A DNA stretch of 64,000 nucleotides, taken from contig JBJTOK010000036.1 of assembly GCA_046074525.1 (NCBI GenBank), forward strand, positions 1-64,000, written 5' to 3'. Positions 35,488 through 44,651 of the stretch are shown here, piece by piece (position 1 is the first letter of the stretch; each line of letters opens with the position of its first letter). Below the pieces are notes generated by a model. It was given only the letters and a program-made list of their open reading frames with translations, was not told where the DNA came from and ran no database searches. A program made the translations under genes and the position numbers. The DNA is from JAHEZL01 sp046074525. GTDB taxonomy: Bacteria > Bacteroidota > Bacteroidia > Flavobacteriales_C > GCA-002722245.

Positions 35488-36119
35488 AAGTTCAGATTTT
35501 ATGCGATAATATCAAGTCGTGGATCATTCCCTACGCGCAGCAGCTCAACAGCGAAATTTCTTCGCGTGGAATAGATTGCACGCTGTTGCATGATCCTAAA
35601 GCAGTGGTACAAGGCGATGTGCTGGTAATGCTTTCATGCGAACAGATTTTTAAAAATCTTCATTTGAATAAACATAACCTTGTGGTGCATGAAAGCGCGC
35701 TGCCCCATGGCAAAGGCTGGTCGCCCCTCACCTGGCAGGTGCTCGAAGGCAAAAACCAAATTCCGATTACTTTGTTTGAAGCCGTGAGCAGTGTGGATGC
35801 CGGAGCCATTTATATTTCCGATGTTATTGAACTGGAAGGCACCGAGCTCGTTGAGGATTTGCGCAAAAAGCAAGGCTTGAAAACCAATGAAATGGTGTTG
35901 CAATTTTTGGATGCCTATCCTGACATTCAGGGAAGAGCGCAGGAAGGTGAATCAACTTTTTATGCCCGTCGCGGACCTGCGGACAGCGAGTTGGATATCA
36001 ACAAAAGCATCGCCGAACAGTTTAATTTGCTGAGGGTTTGCGACAATGAGAAGTATCCTGCTTTTTTTCATTACCAGGGCAGGAAGTATAAAATCAAAAT
36101 AGAGCATTTTGACCAATAA
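35484..36119 (+). CDS. Formyltransferase-fold protein in the place of pseH
   Basis: 211 residues. NLVVHESALPHGKGWSPLTW (residues 65-84) matches the active-site loop of the methionyl-tRNA/sugar N-formyltransferase family. H69 corresponds to the catalytic histidine and D105 in VDAGAIY to the aspartate, but the asparagine of the usual N-x-H is V67. The C-terminal part, AEQFNLLRVCDNEKYPAFF with YQGRKYKIK, is of the type found in sugar N-formyltransferases. The gene sits between pseG and pseI, where pseH, a GNAT acetyltransferase, usually lies, and no GNAT gene is present. It may formylate the 4-amino group in place of acetylation (inference). Confidence 0.75.
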   Translation: MKVQILCDNIKSWIIPYAQQLNSEISSRGIDCTLLHDPKAVVQGDVLVMLSCEQIFKNLHLNKHNLVVHESALPHGKGWSPLTWQVLEGKNQIPITLFEAVSSVDAGAIYISDVIELEGTELVEDLRKKQGLKTNEMVLQFLDAYPDIQGRAQEGESTFYARRGPADSELDINKSIAEQFNLLRVCDNEKYPAFFHYQGRKYKIKIEHFDQ

Positions 36120-36124
36120 TCTCG

Positions 36125-36132
36125 TAGATTTG
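36125..36132 (+). promoter_or_regulatory. Candidate internal -7 box before pseI
   Basis: TAGATTTG (consensus TAnnTTTG) ends 35 bases before the pseI ATG. It lies in the longest gap between the genes of the pse run, 48 bases. A TTTG lies upstream at 36108-36111, but with only 13 bases of spacing, so the -33 match is poor. Confidence 0.4.
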
Positions 36133-36167
36133 CGGCAGAAGAAAGGAATCAAAAATTTATTCAGGAT

Positions 36168-37205
36168 ATGAGCAACAAATTAATCAAAACTACTTACTCC
36201 GCTATCGGTCAGGATCAACCCTGCTATGTGATTGCGGAGATTGGGAGTAACCACAATGGAAATTTCGATCTGGCCTGTGAGCTGATCGCGAAGGCAGCCG
36301 ATGCAAAGGTAAATGCGGTGAAATTCCAAACCTTTAAGGCGTCTAACCACTACTCAAAATACACACCGCATATCAGTCTGTACAAGGAAAGCATTTACGA
36401 CTTGATTGAAAAGTTGGAAATCGACCGCAGCTGGCACGTGAAGCTGAAGGCGGAGTGTGACAAGCATAAAATCGACTTCCTCGATTCACCTTGCGATCAG
36501 GAAGCGGTGATGATTGCTGCCAGCGTGAAAATGCCGATTATGAAGGTGGCTTCCTTCGATATGGTGGATGTGCGATTGATTGATCTGATCAGCCGCACTG
36601 CTCCTGCAATCATGTTCTCGGCAGGGATGGCAACCATGTCGGAAATTGAAACTTCAGTCAATGTAGCGCGCAAAGCGGGCAACGAAAACATTGTGATATT
36701 GCAGTGTACTTCCATATATCCTGCGCCGGTTGGACTTTCCAACCTCAAGGCGATGGAAACCATTGAAAAGGCATTTAACGTTATCGTTGGTTATTCCGAT
36801 CATACTTTAGGTGATCATATTTCCTGTGCTGCTGTGGCGCGCGGAGCAAAGGTGATTGAAAAACATTATACTCTCGACAGAGGCATGACTGGTCCCGATC
36901 ATATTTTCGCGATTGAGCCGCATGAACTGAAAGACATGGTTTCCAAAATGCGCGACATTGAACTCGGCATTGGCGATGGCATTAAAAACGGTCCGCGTGC
37001 CGAAGAAATGGAATTCTACAAAATGGCGCGCCGCAGTATTTTGGCTGCCCGCGACCTGGCTCCCGGCGAGATTTTGAAAGATGAAGATCTGGTGATCAAG
37101 CGTCCGGGCCTGGGCATTCACCCTTCCCTCATCGAAATCGTTGTAGGCAAGGAAGTGCGTAAAACAATACAGAAAGATCAACCTATCACCTGGCAAGACT
37201 TATAA
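36168..37205 (+). CDS. pseI: Pseudaminic acid synthase
   Basis: 345 residues of the NeuB/PseI/LegI family. The N-terminal TIM barrel has IAEIGSNHNGNFDLACELI, VKFQTFKASNHYSKYTPHI, LDSPCDQEA and VGYSDHTLGDH. The metal- or substrate-binding HxxxD set of the barrel is kept (EKHYTLDRGMTGPDHIF). The C-terminal part is an SAF (antifreeze-like) domain (RSILAARDLAPGEILKDEDL). It condenses the 6-deoxy diamino hexose with phosphoenolpyruvate to form pseudaminic acid or its N-substituted variant. The gene order supports PseI over NeuB or LegI. Confidence 0.9.
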   Translation: MSNKLIKTTYSAIGQDQPCYVIAEIGSNHNGNFDLACELIAKAADAKVNAVKFQTFKASNHYSKYTPHISLYKESIYDLIEKLEIDRSWHVKLKAECDKHKIDFLDSPCDQEAVMIAASVKMPIMKVASFDMVDVRLIDLISRTAPAIMFSAGMATMSEIETSVNVARKAGNENIVILQCTSIYPAPVGLSNLKAMETIEKAFNVIVGYSDHTLGDHISCAAVARGAKVIEKHYTLDRGMTGPDHIFAIEPHELKDMVSKMRDIELGIGDGIKNGPRAEEMEFYKMARRSILAARDLAPGEILKDEDLVIKRPGLGIHPSLIEIVVGKEVRKTIQKDQPITWQDL

Positions 37206-37208
37206 GTC

Positions 37209-38147
37209 ATGAAGAAACTGTTGTTATCGGGCCTTGGTGGCTCCCTGTTTCCTTACCTGCATGAGCAGCTCAAGGCTTCTTATGAATTATTTTATGTGGA
37301 CAATCAGGAAGAGCTGAAATACATTTATCCCGATTATAATTTTTTTCCTGCGCCGCTGGTGAAGCACGCCGATTATCTGCCTTTTGTAAAGAAGCTGATT
37401 CGCGAAAAAGGTATTGAGGTGTACATTCCTTTGATTGATGAAGAAATAGAGCTCGCGCTGGAACTTGAAAAGGATTTTCCGCAGCTGGTGGTGCTCTCCC
37501 CTAAAAAGGAATTTGTGGAGCTCTGCCTCAATAAATACAACTTGATGCATTCGCTGGAAAAGCATGGCATTTCAAGCATTGCTACTGTTCGTGGTGATGA
37601 GTTTAACGGACAGATTTCTTACCCTTTATTTGTAAAACCTATTTTCGGCCGTGGCAGTCGCGGCATTGCAGAGATTTACAACGCGCAGGAATTGGAATCT
37701 TACTACCAGTCGGAACCTTACAAACCTTCTGAAGTCCTTGTTCAGCCTTTGATTAAAGGACAGGAATACACCGTTGGTGTGCTAGTGAATCCGGTCAACA
37801 AAATATTGTGTTTGGCTTCCCGCTGCGTTATTTCCAAGAAGGGGATTACGCAATCGGCCTATTCCACCAATGTTGGGGAGATTGATGAGGTGGTTTACAA
37901 AATCAATGAAATCTACACTCCCGGCGGTCCGTACAACGTGCAGCTCTTTGTGGATCAAAATAACAAGGTGCATATTTTTGAGATCAATCCGCGTTTTTCC
38001 ACTACAAGCATCATGAGTTATGCGGGTGGGGTGAATGAAATACAACTCTACCTAAACAACCTGCAAAATAAGGAGATTGCCGAAGTTCGTCCCAAAGCAA
38101 ACATTTACCTGAAACGCATGTGGAACAACATGTTTTATGAAAAATAA
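37209..38147 (+). CDS. ATP-grasp ligase of unknown substrate
   Basis: 312 residues. The N-terminal domain, MKKLLLSGLGGSLFPYLHEQ with LSPKKEFVELCLNKY, resembles the preATP-grasp fold of carbamoyl-phosphate synthase-like proteins. The ATP-grasp core follows: SYPLFVKPIFGRGSRGIAEI, VLVQPLIKGQEYTVGV, and FEINPRFSTTS as the metal-binding end. Family members ligate a carboxylate, often to an amine, through an acyl-phosphate. Between pseI and a sugar-modifying run, it might attach an amino acid or acid side chain to the sugar; this is inference. It overlaps the next gene by 11 bases. Confidence 0.8.
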   Translation: MKKLLLSGLGGSLFPYLHEQLKASYELFYVDNQEELKYIYPDYNFFPAPLVKHADYLPFVKKLIREKGIEVYIPLIDEEIELALELEKDFPQLVVLSPKKEFVELCLNKYNLMHSLEKHGISSIATVRGDEFNGQISYPLFVKPIFGRGSRGIAEIYNAQELESYYQSEPYKPSEVLVQPLIKGQEYTVGVLVNPVNKILCLASRCVISKKGITQSAYSTNVGEIDEVVYKINEIYTPGGPYNVQLFVDQNNKVHIFEINPRFSTTSIMSYAGGVNEIQLYLNNLQNKEIAEVRPKANIYLKRMWNNMFYEK

Positions 38148-39012
38148 AAAGGTTTTACTGGTTGGTGGTGGTGGTTATATCGGCACTGCGCTGAGCTCTG
38201 CATGTGGCGCACAAGGCGCGCAAGTGCTTGCTACGCGCCGCTCTGCTGCAGATGACTGTGTGGTCCTTGATTTCTCCAAAGAAGAAACATACGCGAATGT
38301 ATTGTCGGAAAAATACGATCTGGTGATTGTGCTGGCGAGTGCGATCAATGGTTTGAATTCTATTGCACTGACGAACGATATTTTCCGCGAGAATGTATCG
38401 GATTACGCACGTTTTCTGCAGGCAATGGTAGAAGCAAAAACGACAGAGAAAATAGTTTATTTTTCTTCCATGACGGTATACGACGGACATGGCGGATCGT
38501 CGAGTGAGGAAGTGGCGACAAATCCCATTCATGCTTACGGACTCAGCAAGGCTATGGCCGAGGAACTTACGCGTTTTGCCTGTTACAACAATGCTCTAAA
38601 AGGCATGGTATTGCGCATTCCCGGCGTGTATGGTGGTGCGCGAAAGGGCGGACTCATTTACAACATCGCCCTGAAAGCAAAATCCGGTGAGAAAATACAG
38701 CTGAATACAAAAGGTTTGGGCTACTGGGAAACTGTGCTGCTTGATGATCTTACAGCGATGATCATGGAAGTGCTGGAGAAGCATTCCTGGACTTCTGCCT
38801 GCGAAGTATACAACCTCGGTTATGGCGCTGCAACGGATGTTATCGACACCGCGAAATACATTGTGAATTATTTTTCATCTGCATCAGAACTGATGATCGA
38901 CGGGAAGAATTACAATGATTTCTTTCTCGATACTACAAAATTCCGACGCCTGAGCGCTCAGCAATTTTCCTTTAAAAATAGCCTTGATTCTTATTTAGCT
39001 AGTCTGAGATGA
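38137..39012 (+). CDS. NAD-dependent epimerase/dehydratase (extended SDR)
   Basis: 291 residues. The Rossmann motif VGGGGYIGTALSSACG is at the N-terminus, and Tyr and Lys lie in HAYGLSKAMAEEL with an upstream serine in FSSMTVYDG. RIPGVYGGARKGG is the substrate-side loop. The family epimerises, dehydrates or reduces NDP-sugars, but the exact reaction is not readable. It overlaps the ATP-grasp gene upstream and the phosphatase downstream, so it is likely made with them. Confidence 0.82.
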   Translation: MKNKKVLLVGGGGYIGTALSSACGAQGAQVLATRRSAADDCVVLDFSKEETYANVLSEKYDLVIVLASAINGLNSIALTNDIFRENVSDYARFLQAMVEAKTTEKIVYFSSMTVYDGHGGSSSEEVATNPIHAYGLSKAMAEELTRFACYNNALKGMVLRIPGVYGGARKGGLIYNIALKAKSGEKIQLNTKGLGYWETVLLDDLTAMIMEVLEKHSWTSACEVYNLGYGAATDVIDTAKYIVNYFSSASELMIDGKNYNDFFLDTTKFRRLSAQQFSFKNSLDSYLASLR

Positions 39013-39737
39013 AATTTGTCATAGGAGATATTCACGGAGAGTTCTACAAGCTGAAAACGCTTGTGGATAGTATTCTTCGTGAGGATGCCGCAGCGGAATT
39101 TATTTTCATCGGCGATTATGTGGATAAGGGTGAACAGGTAAAAGAAGTCCTCGATTTTTTATCGGATTTCAAAACAAAACACACTTGTACTTTCCTTCTC
39201 GGAAACCATGAATACCAGTGGATTGAAGCGGCAAAAGGGGATGAAACAGCGATAGCTTATTTGTTAAAATATGGCGGCCGCTGCACAATGAATTCTTTTA
39301 AAACAGAAGATGTACAAGCTTTGGCTTTGCAATTAGAGAGCCAATATGCTTTTGCTTTTTCGGCTGCGCTGACCTTCACGGAGACTCCAGATTATTTCAT
39401 TTGTCACAGCGGACTCCCGGCCCTGAAATTCGCTGCGCTTCCCGCACAGCTGGAGGCTAAGGACCTGCTTTTCAACCGCTATGATTTTTTGCGTCACCCC
39501 CATTTATACTGCGGTAAAAGAGTTATATTTGGGCACACAGCGTTTTACCAGGCTTTTTACGACGGATTTAAGGTAGGGATTGATACAGGAGCCTGTTATC
39601 TCGAAAAGCAGCCGCTGACTGCTTTTTGTGTCGACACTGAGGTTTTTTATAACTCTAATGACGAGCATCATAGTTTAAACGATTGTAGTTTGGAAATTTG
39701 TCCCAACATCATAAGAGAAAAGTCAAAGAAATGGTAG
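39009..39737 (+). CDS. Calcineurin-like metallophosphoesterase (Ser/Thr phosphatase type)
   Basis: 242 residues. All metal-binding motifs of the phosphoprotein phosphatase class are present: GDIHGEFYKL, GDYVDKGEQV, LGNHEYQW, FICHSGLPAL and FGHTAFY. The start codon overlaps the SDR stop (atga). Such enzymes act on phosphoproteins, diadenosine tetraphosphate or small phosphates. In this polysaccharide locus it could remove phosphate from a sugar or control export, but the sequence does not decide. Confidence 0.82.
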   Translation: MKFVIGDIHGEFYKLKTLVDSILREDAAAEFIFIGDYVDKGEQVKEVLDFLSDFKTKHTCTFLLGNHEYQWIEAAKGDETAIAYLLKYGGRCTMNSFKTEDVQALALQLESQYAFAFSAALTFTETPDYFICHSGLPALKFAALPAQLEAKDLLFNRYDFLRHPHLYCGKRVIFGHTAFYQAFYDGFKVGIDTGACYLEKQPLTAFCVDTEVFYNSNDEHHSLNDCSLEICPNIIREKSKKW

Positions 39738-40444
39738 AAATGTTTCGCAATAAAAAAGTGCTGGTGATAGTGGCCCATCCCGATGATGAAGTGCTGGGTG
39801 TGGGTGGCACTGTTCACAAGCTTAAAACCGAGTTGGGTTGCACCCTGCGTGCAGTGATCCTCGGAGAAGGAATTACTTCCAGAGCGGAGGAGAGAGATCC
39901 AAAAAAATTTGAAGAAGAACTGAAACGTCACCGCAGCAATATCCATGACTCCATTAAGGCCGTGGGTTATGATTCGGTAGGCATTTATGATTTTGCTGAT
40001 AACCGTTTTGATCGTCACGACTTGCTGGACATCATCAAAGTGGTGGAAAAGGAGAAAGAAGATTTTCAACCCGAAATTATTTTCACCCATCATGGCGGTG
40101 ATACCAATATCGACCACCAGCGAACTTTTGAAGCAGTGATTACAGCTACACGTCCGCTGAAGGGGGAAGTGGTAAGAACCATCATTTGTTTTGAAACCCC
40201 GTCATCTACCGAATGGCAGGCCTTCAATACCGAAAAATATTTCCGTCCGAATTTCTTCATGGAGCTTGAGGAGAAAAATGTGGATGCCAAAATCAAGGCG
40301 ATGGAATCCTATCACTTTGAAAAAAGACCTTTTCCGCATCCCCGCTCGCCTGAAGCCCTCAGGGTGCTTGCGCGTCGCTATGGCATTGTGATAGGTGCCG
40401 AATACGCTGAAGCCTTTATGCTGATTCGTCAAATTTTAAATTAA
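39731..40444 (+). CDS. PIG-L family (LmbE-like) zinc deacetylase
   Basis: About 238 residues, with the start at ATG 39731 (MVEMFRNKKVLVIVAHPDDE), overlapping the upstream gene by 7 bases; ATG 39740 is an equal alternative. The zinc motif AHPDDEVLG is near the N-terminus and HHGGDTNIDHQRTFEA supplies the third ligand. Family members remove N-acetyl groups from GlcNAc-containing substrates. Here it may free an amine on the polysaccharide precursor for re-acylation by neighbours such as the formyltransferase-like or ATP-grasp proteins (inference). Confidence 0.87.
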   Translation: MVEMFRNKKVLVIVAHPDDEVLGVGGTVHKLKTELGCTLRAVILGEGITSRAEERDPKKFEEELKRHRSNIHDSIKAVGYDSVGIYDFADNRFDRHDLLDIIKVVEKEKEDFQPEIIFTHHGGDTNIDHQRTFEAVITATRPLKGEVVRTIICFETPSSTEWQAFNTEKYFRPNFFMELEEKNVDAKIKAMESYHFEKRPFPHPRSPEALRVLARRYGIVIGAEYAEAFMLIRQILN

Positions 40445-40452
40445 TTAAGTAG

Positions 40453-41355
40453 ATGAGTGCGATAAAAAATTTAGTTGAGAAAAACAGTTTTGTAAAAGCC
40501 TGGGTGTATTTTTTCCTGGGTGAAGTTTTTTCCAAGAACAGTTTCCGCGAAAAGTATATCCGTATTACTTCAAGGTCTTTGGTGTGGAGGAAAATCAATC
40601 TTTTTTTCATCAAGAATTTTCGTAAGAATGAGAAGATTCAGGATTATCCTGCAACCATTGATTTTGATGTGAAACAACATCTCGACAATGTTTTCAAGAA
40701 TGGGTTTTCTGCCGGAATCACCATTCCCAATTCTTTGCTGAAGGAGCTCATTGCCTTTTCCAATGAGGCGAAGTACAGGATTAACATGAATCCTGATAAC
40801 CTCATGCAGATTCAGTTTGATTCTCCTGAAACAACGCGTGAAGAAGGAAATCACTTCAACTGCCTGAATGCGCATTTGTACAACGAGGCCTGCAAAAAAG
40901 TGGCTTACGACAAAAATGTGCTCAGTGTGGTGAGAGGTTATTTTGGAATGGAACCAGTGGTGTCGAGTTCGGCCCTGTTGTGGTCGTATCCTATTCATGC
41001 CAATGGAAAATGCCTTGGAGATAACGAATGGGGTTTCCATTACGATCTCGATGACTACAAGTTTTTGAAAATATTCATTTACCTGAACGATGTTGATATG
41101 CAAACGGGTCCGCACGTGCTTGTTGAAAAAACACATATCCGTAAATCCTTCTTTGAAAAACTGCACCGCCGTATGACGGATGAGGAGGTGAAAGAAAGAT
41201 TTCCTGAGCAAATCAGGATCATTCAAGGCAAGGCCGGCAGCGCATTCTTTACTGATACCTATAATATTCACAAAGGACTGGAACCAAAGAAAAAACGCTG
41301 TATTTACCAGGTTACTTATTCGGTAACCGACATTCAGAAAAACAAGAAAAAATAA
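40453..41355 (+). CDS. Phytanoyl-CoA dioxygenase-like (2-oxoglutarate/Fe(II)) protein
   Basis: 300 residues. An HxD pair is visible in WGFHYDLDDYKFLKIFIYLN and a distal His in TDTYNIHKGLEPKKKR, the iron-binding triad of PhyH-type oxygenases. VDMQTGPHVLVEKTH is the usual segment between them, and R283 or a nearby arginine could bind 2-oxoglutarate. The role could be hydroxylation of a sugar, lipid carrier or side chain of the polysaccharide. The N-terminal 70 residues are basic and not recognised. The family call is by motif only. Confidence 0.7.
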   Translation: MSAIKNLVEKNSFVKAWVYFFLGEVFSKNSFREKYIRITSRSLVWRKINLFFIKNFRKNEKIQDYPATIDFDVKQHLDNVFKNGFSAGITIPNSLLKELIAFSNEAKYRINMNPDNLMQIQFDSPETTREEGNHFNCLNAHLYNEACKKVAYDKNVLSVVRGYFGMEPVVSSSALLWSYPIHANGKCLGDNEWGFHYDLDDYKFLKIFIYLNDVDMQTGPHVLVEKTHIRKSFFEKLHRRMTDEEVKERFPEQIRIIQGKAGSAFFTDTYNIHKGLEPKKKRCIYQVTYSVTDIQKNKKK

Positions 41356-41367
41356 TTGCACTCCAGA

Positions 41368-42861
41368 ATGACTACAGTTTTCTTTTTTACGCATCCTACA
41401 CAAACGACCTGGTTTACGCTTATTGCCGAAAGTATCAAAACGCATTTCAAGGATGTGAGAATAGTGGTGTTTTCACATGGGCAGTCGGAACTGGATTATG
41501 CCCGGCAATACAAGGTATATGATGAGTTTATTGATTTAATCGACGGTTTTGAATACAATCCCCATTTACCATTAGGCGATATTAAATATTCTCCTAACCT
41601 GAAGCAATTGGAAGAGGATTTAAACCTCTCTTTCTTTTGGGAAGATTGTCGCACCGACCGCTGGCTACGTGTTAAGAACGACGGCAATTTTACCTTGCAG
41701 TATTTGAATCACGCTTTTGAAATCCTCCACAAAAAATACAAGGAATACAATCCCATCTTTGGTTATGGTGAAAGCACGATGGCGATTTATCGTTTTGCAC
41801 ACCGCCTTTTCGACAGGGACAACAAAAAATATTACACTGCTCTTCTCACCCGTTACTACAAGCGTTTTTACATGGAAGACGACTGGTTCTGGAGTTGGAA
41901 GGATGCGATTAAAAACTATCATTACTATCTGGAAAATGGCATTCCACAGGATGTTCTCGATGTGGTACTGCCTATCTACACCAATGTAGTGGAGAAGAAA
42001 GTAAAACCTGTTGCTACACAGGTTTACAATGCAAAGCATAAAAAAGGTTTTACCGATTTCAACTGGTTCAACATCGGGAAAATGTTTTCTATTTTCAAGG
42101 AGATGAAGGCCATCAGTGATTACGATATGAAGAATAACGTACGTTACGTAATTTCTGAGAAAACACTGTCGCAAAAGCTTAAGCGCTATTTTGGCTTCAA
42201 GAAAAATCACCGTGATTATTTAAAACTGATTGAACATGATTTGCCGAAAGGCATCAGCTACAGTTCATATTTCCTGCATTATCAGCCTGAATATACTTCT
42301 GATTCACTGGGTAAATTTTATGTGGACCAGCAATTCCTGATTTCCAATATAGCGATGTCGCTGCCTGCCGGACAATTCCTGGTGGTGAAGGATCATGTGG
42401 TGTCGGTAGGATTGCGCCCGAAATCTTTTTACGAGCACATCAAGAAAAATCCGAATGTAATTCTCCTTCGTCATGATTACAGTCCGGACGAGATTGTAAA
42501 AAACTCCAAAGTGGTTTTCACCATCGTTGGATCAGTGGCGCTGGAAGCAATGTTCATCGGTAAGCCAACCATTATGTTTGGTAAATATGCCTTTGCCAAA
42601 ACCAATACCATTTCCCTTTGTACCAGCTTTTGGGAACTGGGTGACATGATACGTCAAAAAATGAATGAAAAGCACGATCCTGGAGAAGTGAAACGACATG
42701 CGCTGGCTCTGCTGGCAGGGAAATACAGTGGATCAATGCCGGGTGATATTTTTGGCATTGAACGCAATCCGGAAGAAGTGGAGCTCTTCCCTGAGAATGC
42801 AGAAGTAGTGAAAAAATCGCTGGTGGAATATTTAAAAAAGACTTACCCTCTTGCGGGTTAA
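41368..42861 (+). CDS. Capsule-polysaccharide-type glycosyltransferase (Kdo-transferase-like fold)
   Basis: 497 residues from ATG 41368 (MTTVFFFTHPTQTTWFTLIA); the upstream in-frame TTG at 41356 is less likely. The C-terminal half, with ILLRHDYSPDEIVKNSKVVF, TIVGSVALEAMFIGKPTIMF and GKYAFAKTNTI, matches the capsule-synthesis (KpsS/KpsC-like) domain, which has a GT-B-like nucleotide site. FLVVKDHVVSVGLRPKSFY supplies the usual substrate-side basic stretch. The likely role is transfer of a sugar, possibly the nonulosonate, in the repeat unit. The specificity is unknown. Confidence 0.7.
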   Translation: MTTVFFFTHPTQTTWFTLIAESIKTHFKDVRIVVFSHGQSELDYARQYKVYDEFIDLIDGFEYNPHLPLGDIKYSPNLKQLEEDLNLSFFWEDCRTDRWLRVKNDGNFTLQYLNHAFEILHKKYKEYNPIFGYGESTMAIYRFAHRLFDRDNKKYYTALLTRYYKRFYMEDDWFWSWKDAIKNYHYYLENGIPQDVLDVVLPIYTNVVEKKVKPVATQVYNAKHKKGFTDFNWFNIGKMFSIFKEMKAISDYDMKNNVRYVISEKTLSQKLKRYFGFKKNHRDYLKLIEHDLPKGISYSSYFLHYQPEYTSDSLGKFYVDQQFLISNIAMSLPAGQFLVVKDHVVSVGLRPKSFYEHIKKNPNVILLRHDYSPDEIVKNSKVVFTIVGSVALEAMFIGKPTIMFGKYAFAKTNTISLCTSFWELGDMIRQKMNEKHDPGEVKRHALALLAGKYSGSMPGDIFGIERNPEEVELFPENAEVVKKSLVEYLKKTYPLAG

Positions 42862-42867
42862 TGAACT

Positions 42868-44637
42868 ATGTTGATTGATTCACTGCATTTTGAAAATAAT
42901 CAAAGCAAAACTTTTTATCCTTCCATCACTTTTCAGGTGGGAAAAGGCAATTATCATATCCTTGGTGGTGAGCCTGTGATTCACCAACTGGTGAAGGATT
43001 TTATTACTTCCAATAAAATAGAGCAATTCACACCAGAGCTGAGCAGGAAAATTTTTCTCGATCTGCCTGGTCATTACGCTATCGTTGTTTTGCTTGCTAA
43101 CGAAGTGCAGGTTGTCACCGATCCCTACGCCATCATAAAGCTTTACGGATCTGTGGTGGATGGTCGCGTGCTGATTTCGGAATCTTTTTATGATTTCCCG
43201 AAACAGAATTATACGATCGATAAGCAGGCACTTAAATATTTTTTCCTAAAAAGCTATACGCCATCGCAGCATACATTCTTCAATGAAATTTTCAAATTCA
43301 AGCCTTGTGCTTTCTACAGGATTGTGGGTGGAAAAATCACTGAAAATAAGTTGTATGCGCAGTTAGGCACAAGGAAAATAGGCGGACAGAAATTTCAGGA
43401 TGAGTTTTATAAACTCCTGCTGGATTCGATGTTGTACTACAAAAAACATTTTGCAAAAGGGACGCTCTTTCTTTCCGGAGGAATCGACAGCTCTTTTCTT
43501 TACAAGCTGTTGTACAAAGCGGGTATGGGGGAATGGGCCGACCTTAATGTTGGTAAAACCGTTGGGATTGCCAAAATCAAGAAAACCGATAACGATTACG
43601 ATATCGAATACTCACAGCGACTGGCGGCAGAAAACAACCAGAAGGTGGGTGTGATTGAATATGATTTTTCCGGACCGCAGGTAACCAAGGATTTCACTTT
43701 CCTGCGCGATCATCTCTTTTCCGATTACGGTCTCGCCCTCGGTTATATGGGCTATGTACGTGGCGCCAATGCTGAAAATGTGATCGTGAACGGACAAAAT
43801 GCCGATAGTATTTTGTCTTTCGGATTGATGGGTTATCCTTTTTACAAAAACAAAAGGATTCATGGATTGAACGGCGTTTTCACGAGGTATTTCATGTTTT
43901 ACGGACAGAAATTCCGTCCGACGCCGCTGTATTTTGCATCTAAATTGCTCAGGAAAACTTATTACTCGTCGGCTTACAAAGGCTGCGAGATCGATTTTTC
44001 CGATAAAAATTACATGATTGGTCTTGGCATGCAGCCACGCAACCAGTTTTATTTCCCGCAGGATCCGGCTTATAATCTGATTGACCAGCCGCAGCAATTG
44101 GCCGATTGGTTTGATAAGAATTATGTGTCGGCACTTTTACCTGATCATCTCGATCACCACGCTGCTTCAGTTTTGCTTTACCTCAATACTTTCATGCAGG
44201 GCTCCGATAACCGCTGTACTGTGCTGTCATCGATGCTGCAAGGCCGGCAGATTTACATGCCTTACACCAATCTGACGTTGATAGAACTAATGTCGGATCT
44301 GGATCCCGACTGGCATTATGCCTACTATGGCAAATACCCGAATGTAGTAGTGGGTAAGAAAATAGGTATGCCTGATTATATTCTCGAAAGATCGGATCCT
44401 GTTGACAGTGAAAATACATCACTCGTGAACCAGGCATTGATCGATAATCCTGTTTTTTCTGCCTTCCTCAACGAAGCACTGGCGAAGATTGATCTTAAAA
44501 GATATGAAGGAGTGCTGAGTGCCGATGGTCTTGAAAAACTCAGGAAAGCGCAGTCGGCCCCCGATTCCAATACCATTTCCTTTCTCATCAAGGTATTGTG
44601 GGTGGATACGCTCATTAGCAAGCAAACAATGCAATAA
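42868..44637 (+). CDS. Asparagine-synthase-like amidotransferase lacking the N-terminal Cys
   Basis: 589 residues. The C-terminal synthetase domain has the PP-loop LFLSGGIDSSFLYKLLYKAG (about residues 199-218) and later VNGQNADSILSFGLMG. The N-terminus reads MLIDSLHFENNQSKTFYPSI, so the Cys2 nucleophile of glutamine-dependent AsnB is absent and the glutaminase part looks degenerate. It may use free ammonia or another amine, or act as an adenylating ligase. AsnB homologues in polysaccharide loci often make amides of sugar acids; that role is inferred. Confidence 0.78.
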   Translation: MLIDSLHFENNQSKTFYPSITFQVGKGNYHILGGEPVIHQLVKDFITSNKIEQFTPELSRKIFLDLPGHYAIVVLLANEVQVVTDPYAIIKLYGSVVDGRVLISESFYDFPKQNYTIDKQALKYFFLKSYTPSQHTFFNEIFKFKPCAFYRIVGGKITENKLYAQLGTRKIGGQKFQDEFYKLLLDSMLYYKKHFAKGTLFLSGGIDSSFLYKLLYKAGMGEWADLNVGKTVGIAKIKKTDNDYDIEYSQRLAAENNQKVGVIEYDFSGPQVTKDFTFLRDHLFSDYGLALGYMGYVRGANAENVIVNGQNADSILSFGLMGYPFYKNKRIHGLNGVFTRYFMFYGQKFRPTPLYFASKLLRKTYYSSAYKGCEIDFSDKNYMIGLGMQPRNQFYFPQDPAYNLIDQPQQLADWFDKNYVSALLPDHLDHHAASVLLYLNTFMQGSDNRCTVLSSMLQGRQIYMPYTNLTLIELMSDLDPDWHYAYYGKYPNVVVGKKIGMPDYILERSDPVDSENTSLVNQALIDNPVFSAFLNEALAKIDLKRYEGVLSADGLEKLRKAQSAPDSNTISFLIKVLWVDTLISKQTMQ

Positions 44638-44651
44638 AGCAAAGGATTCGC

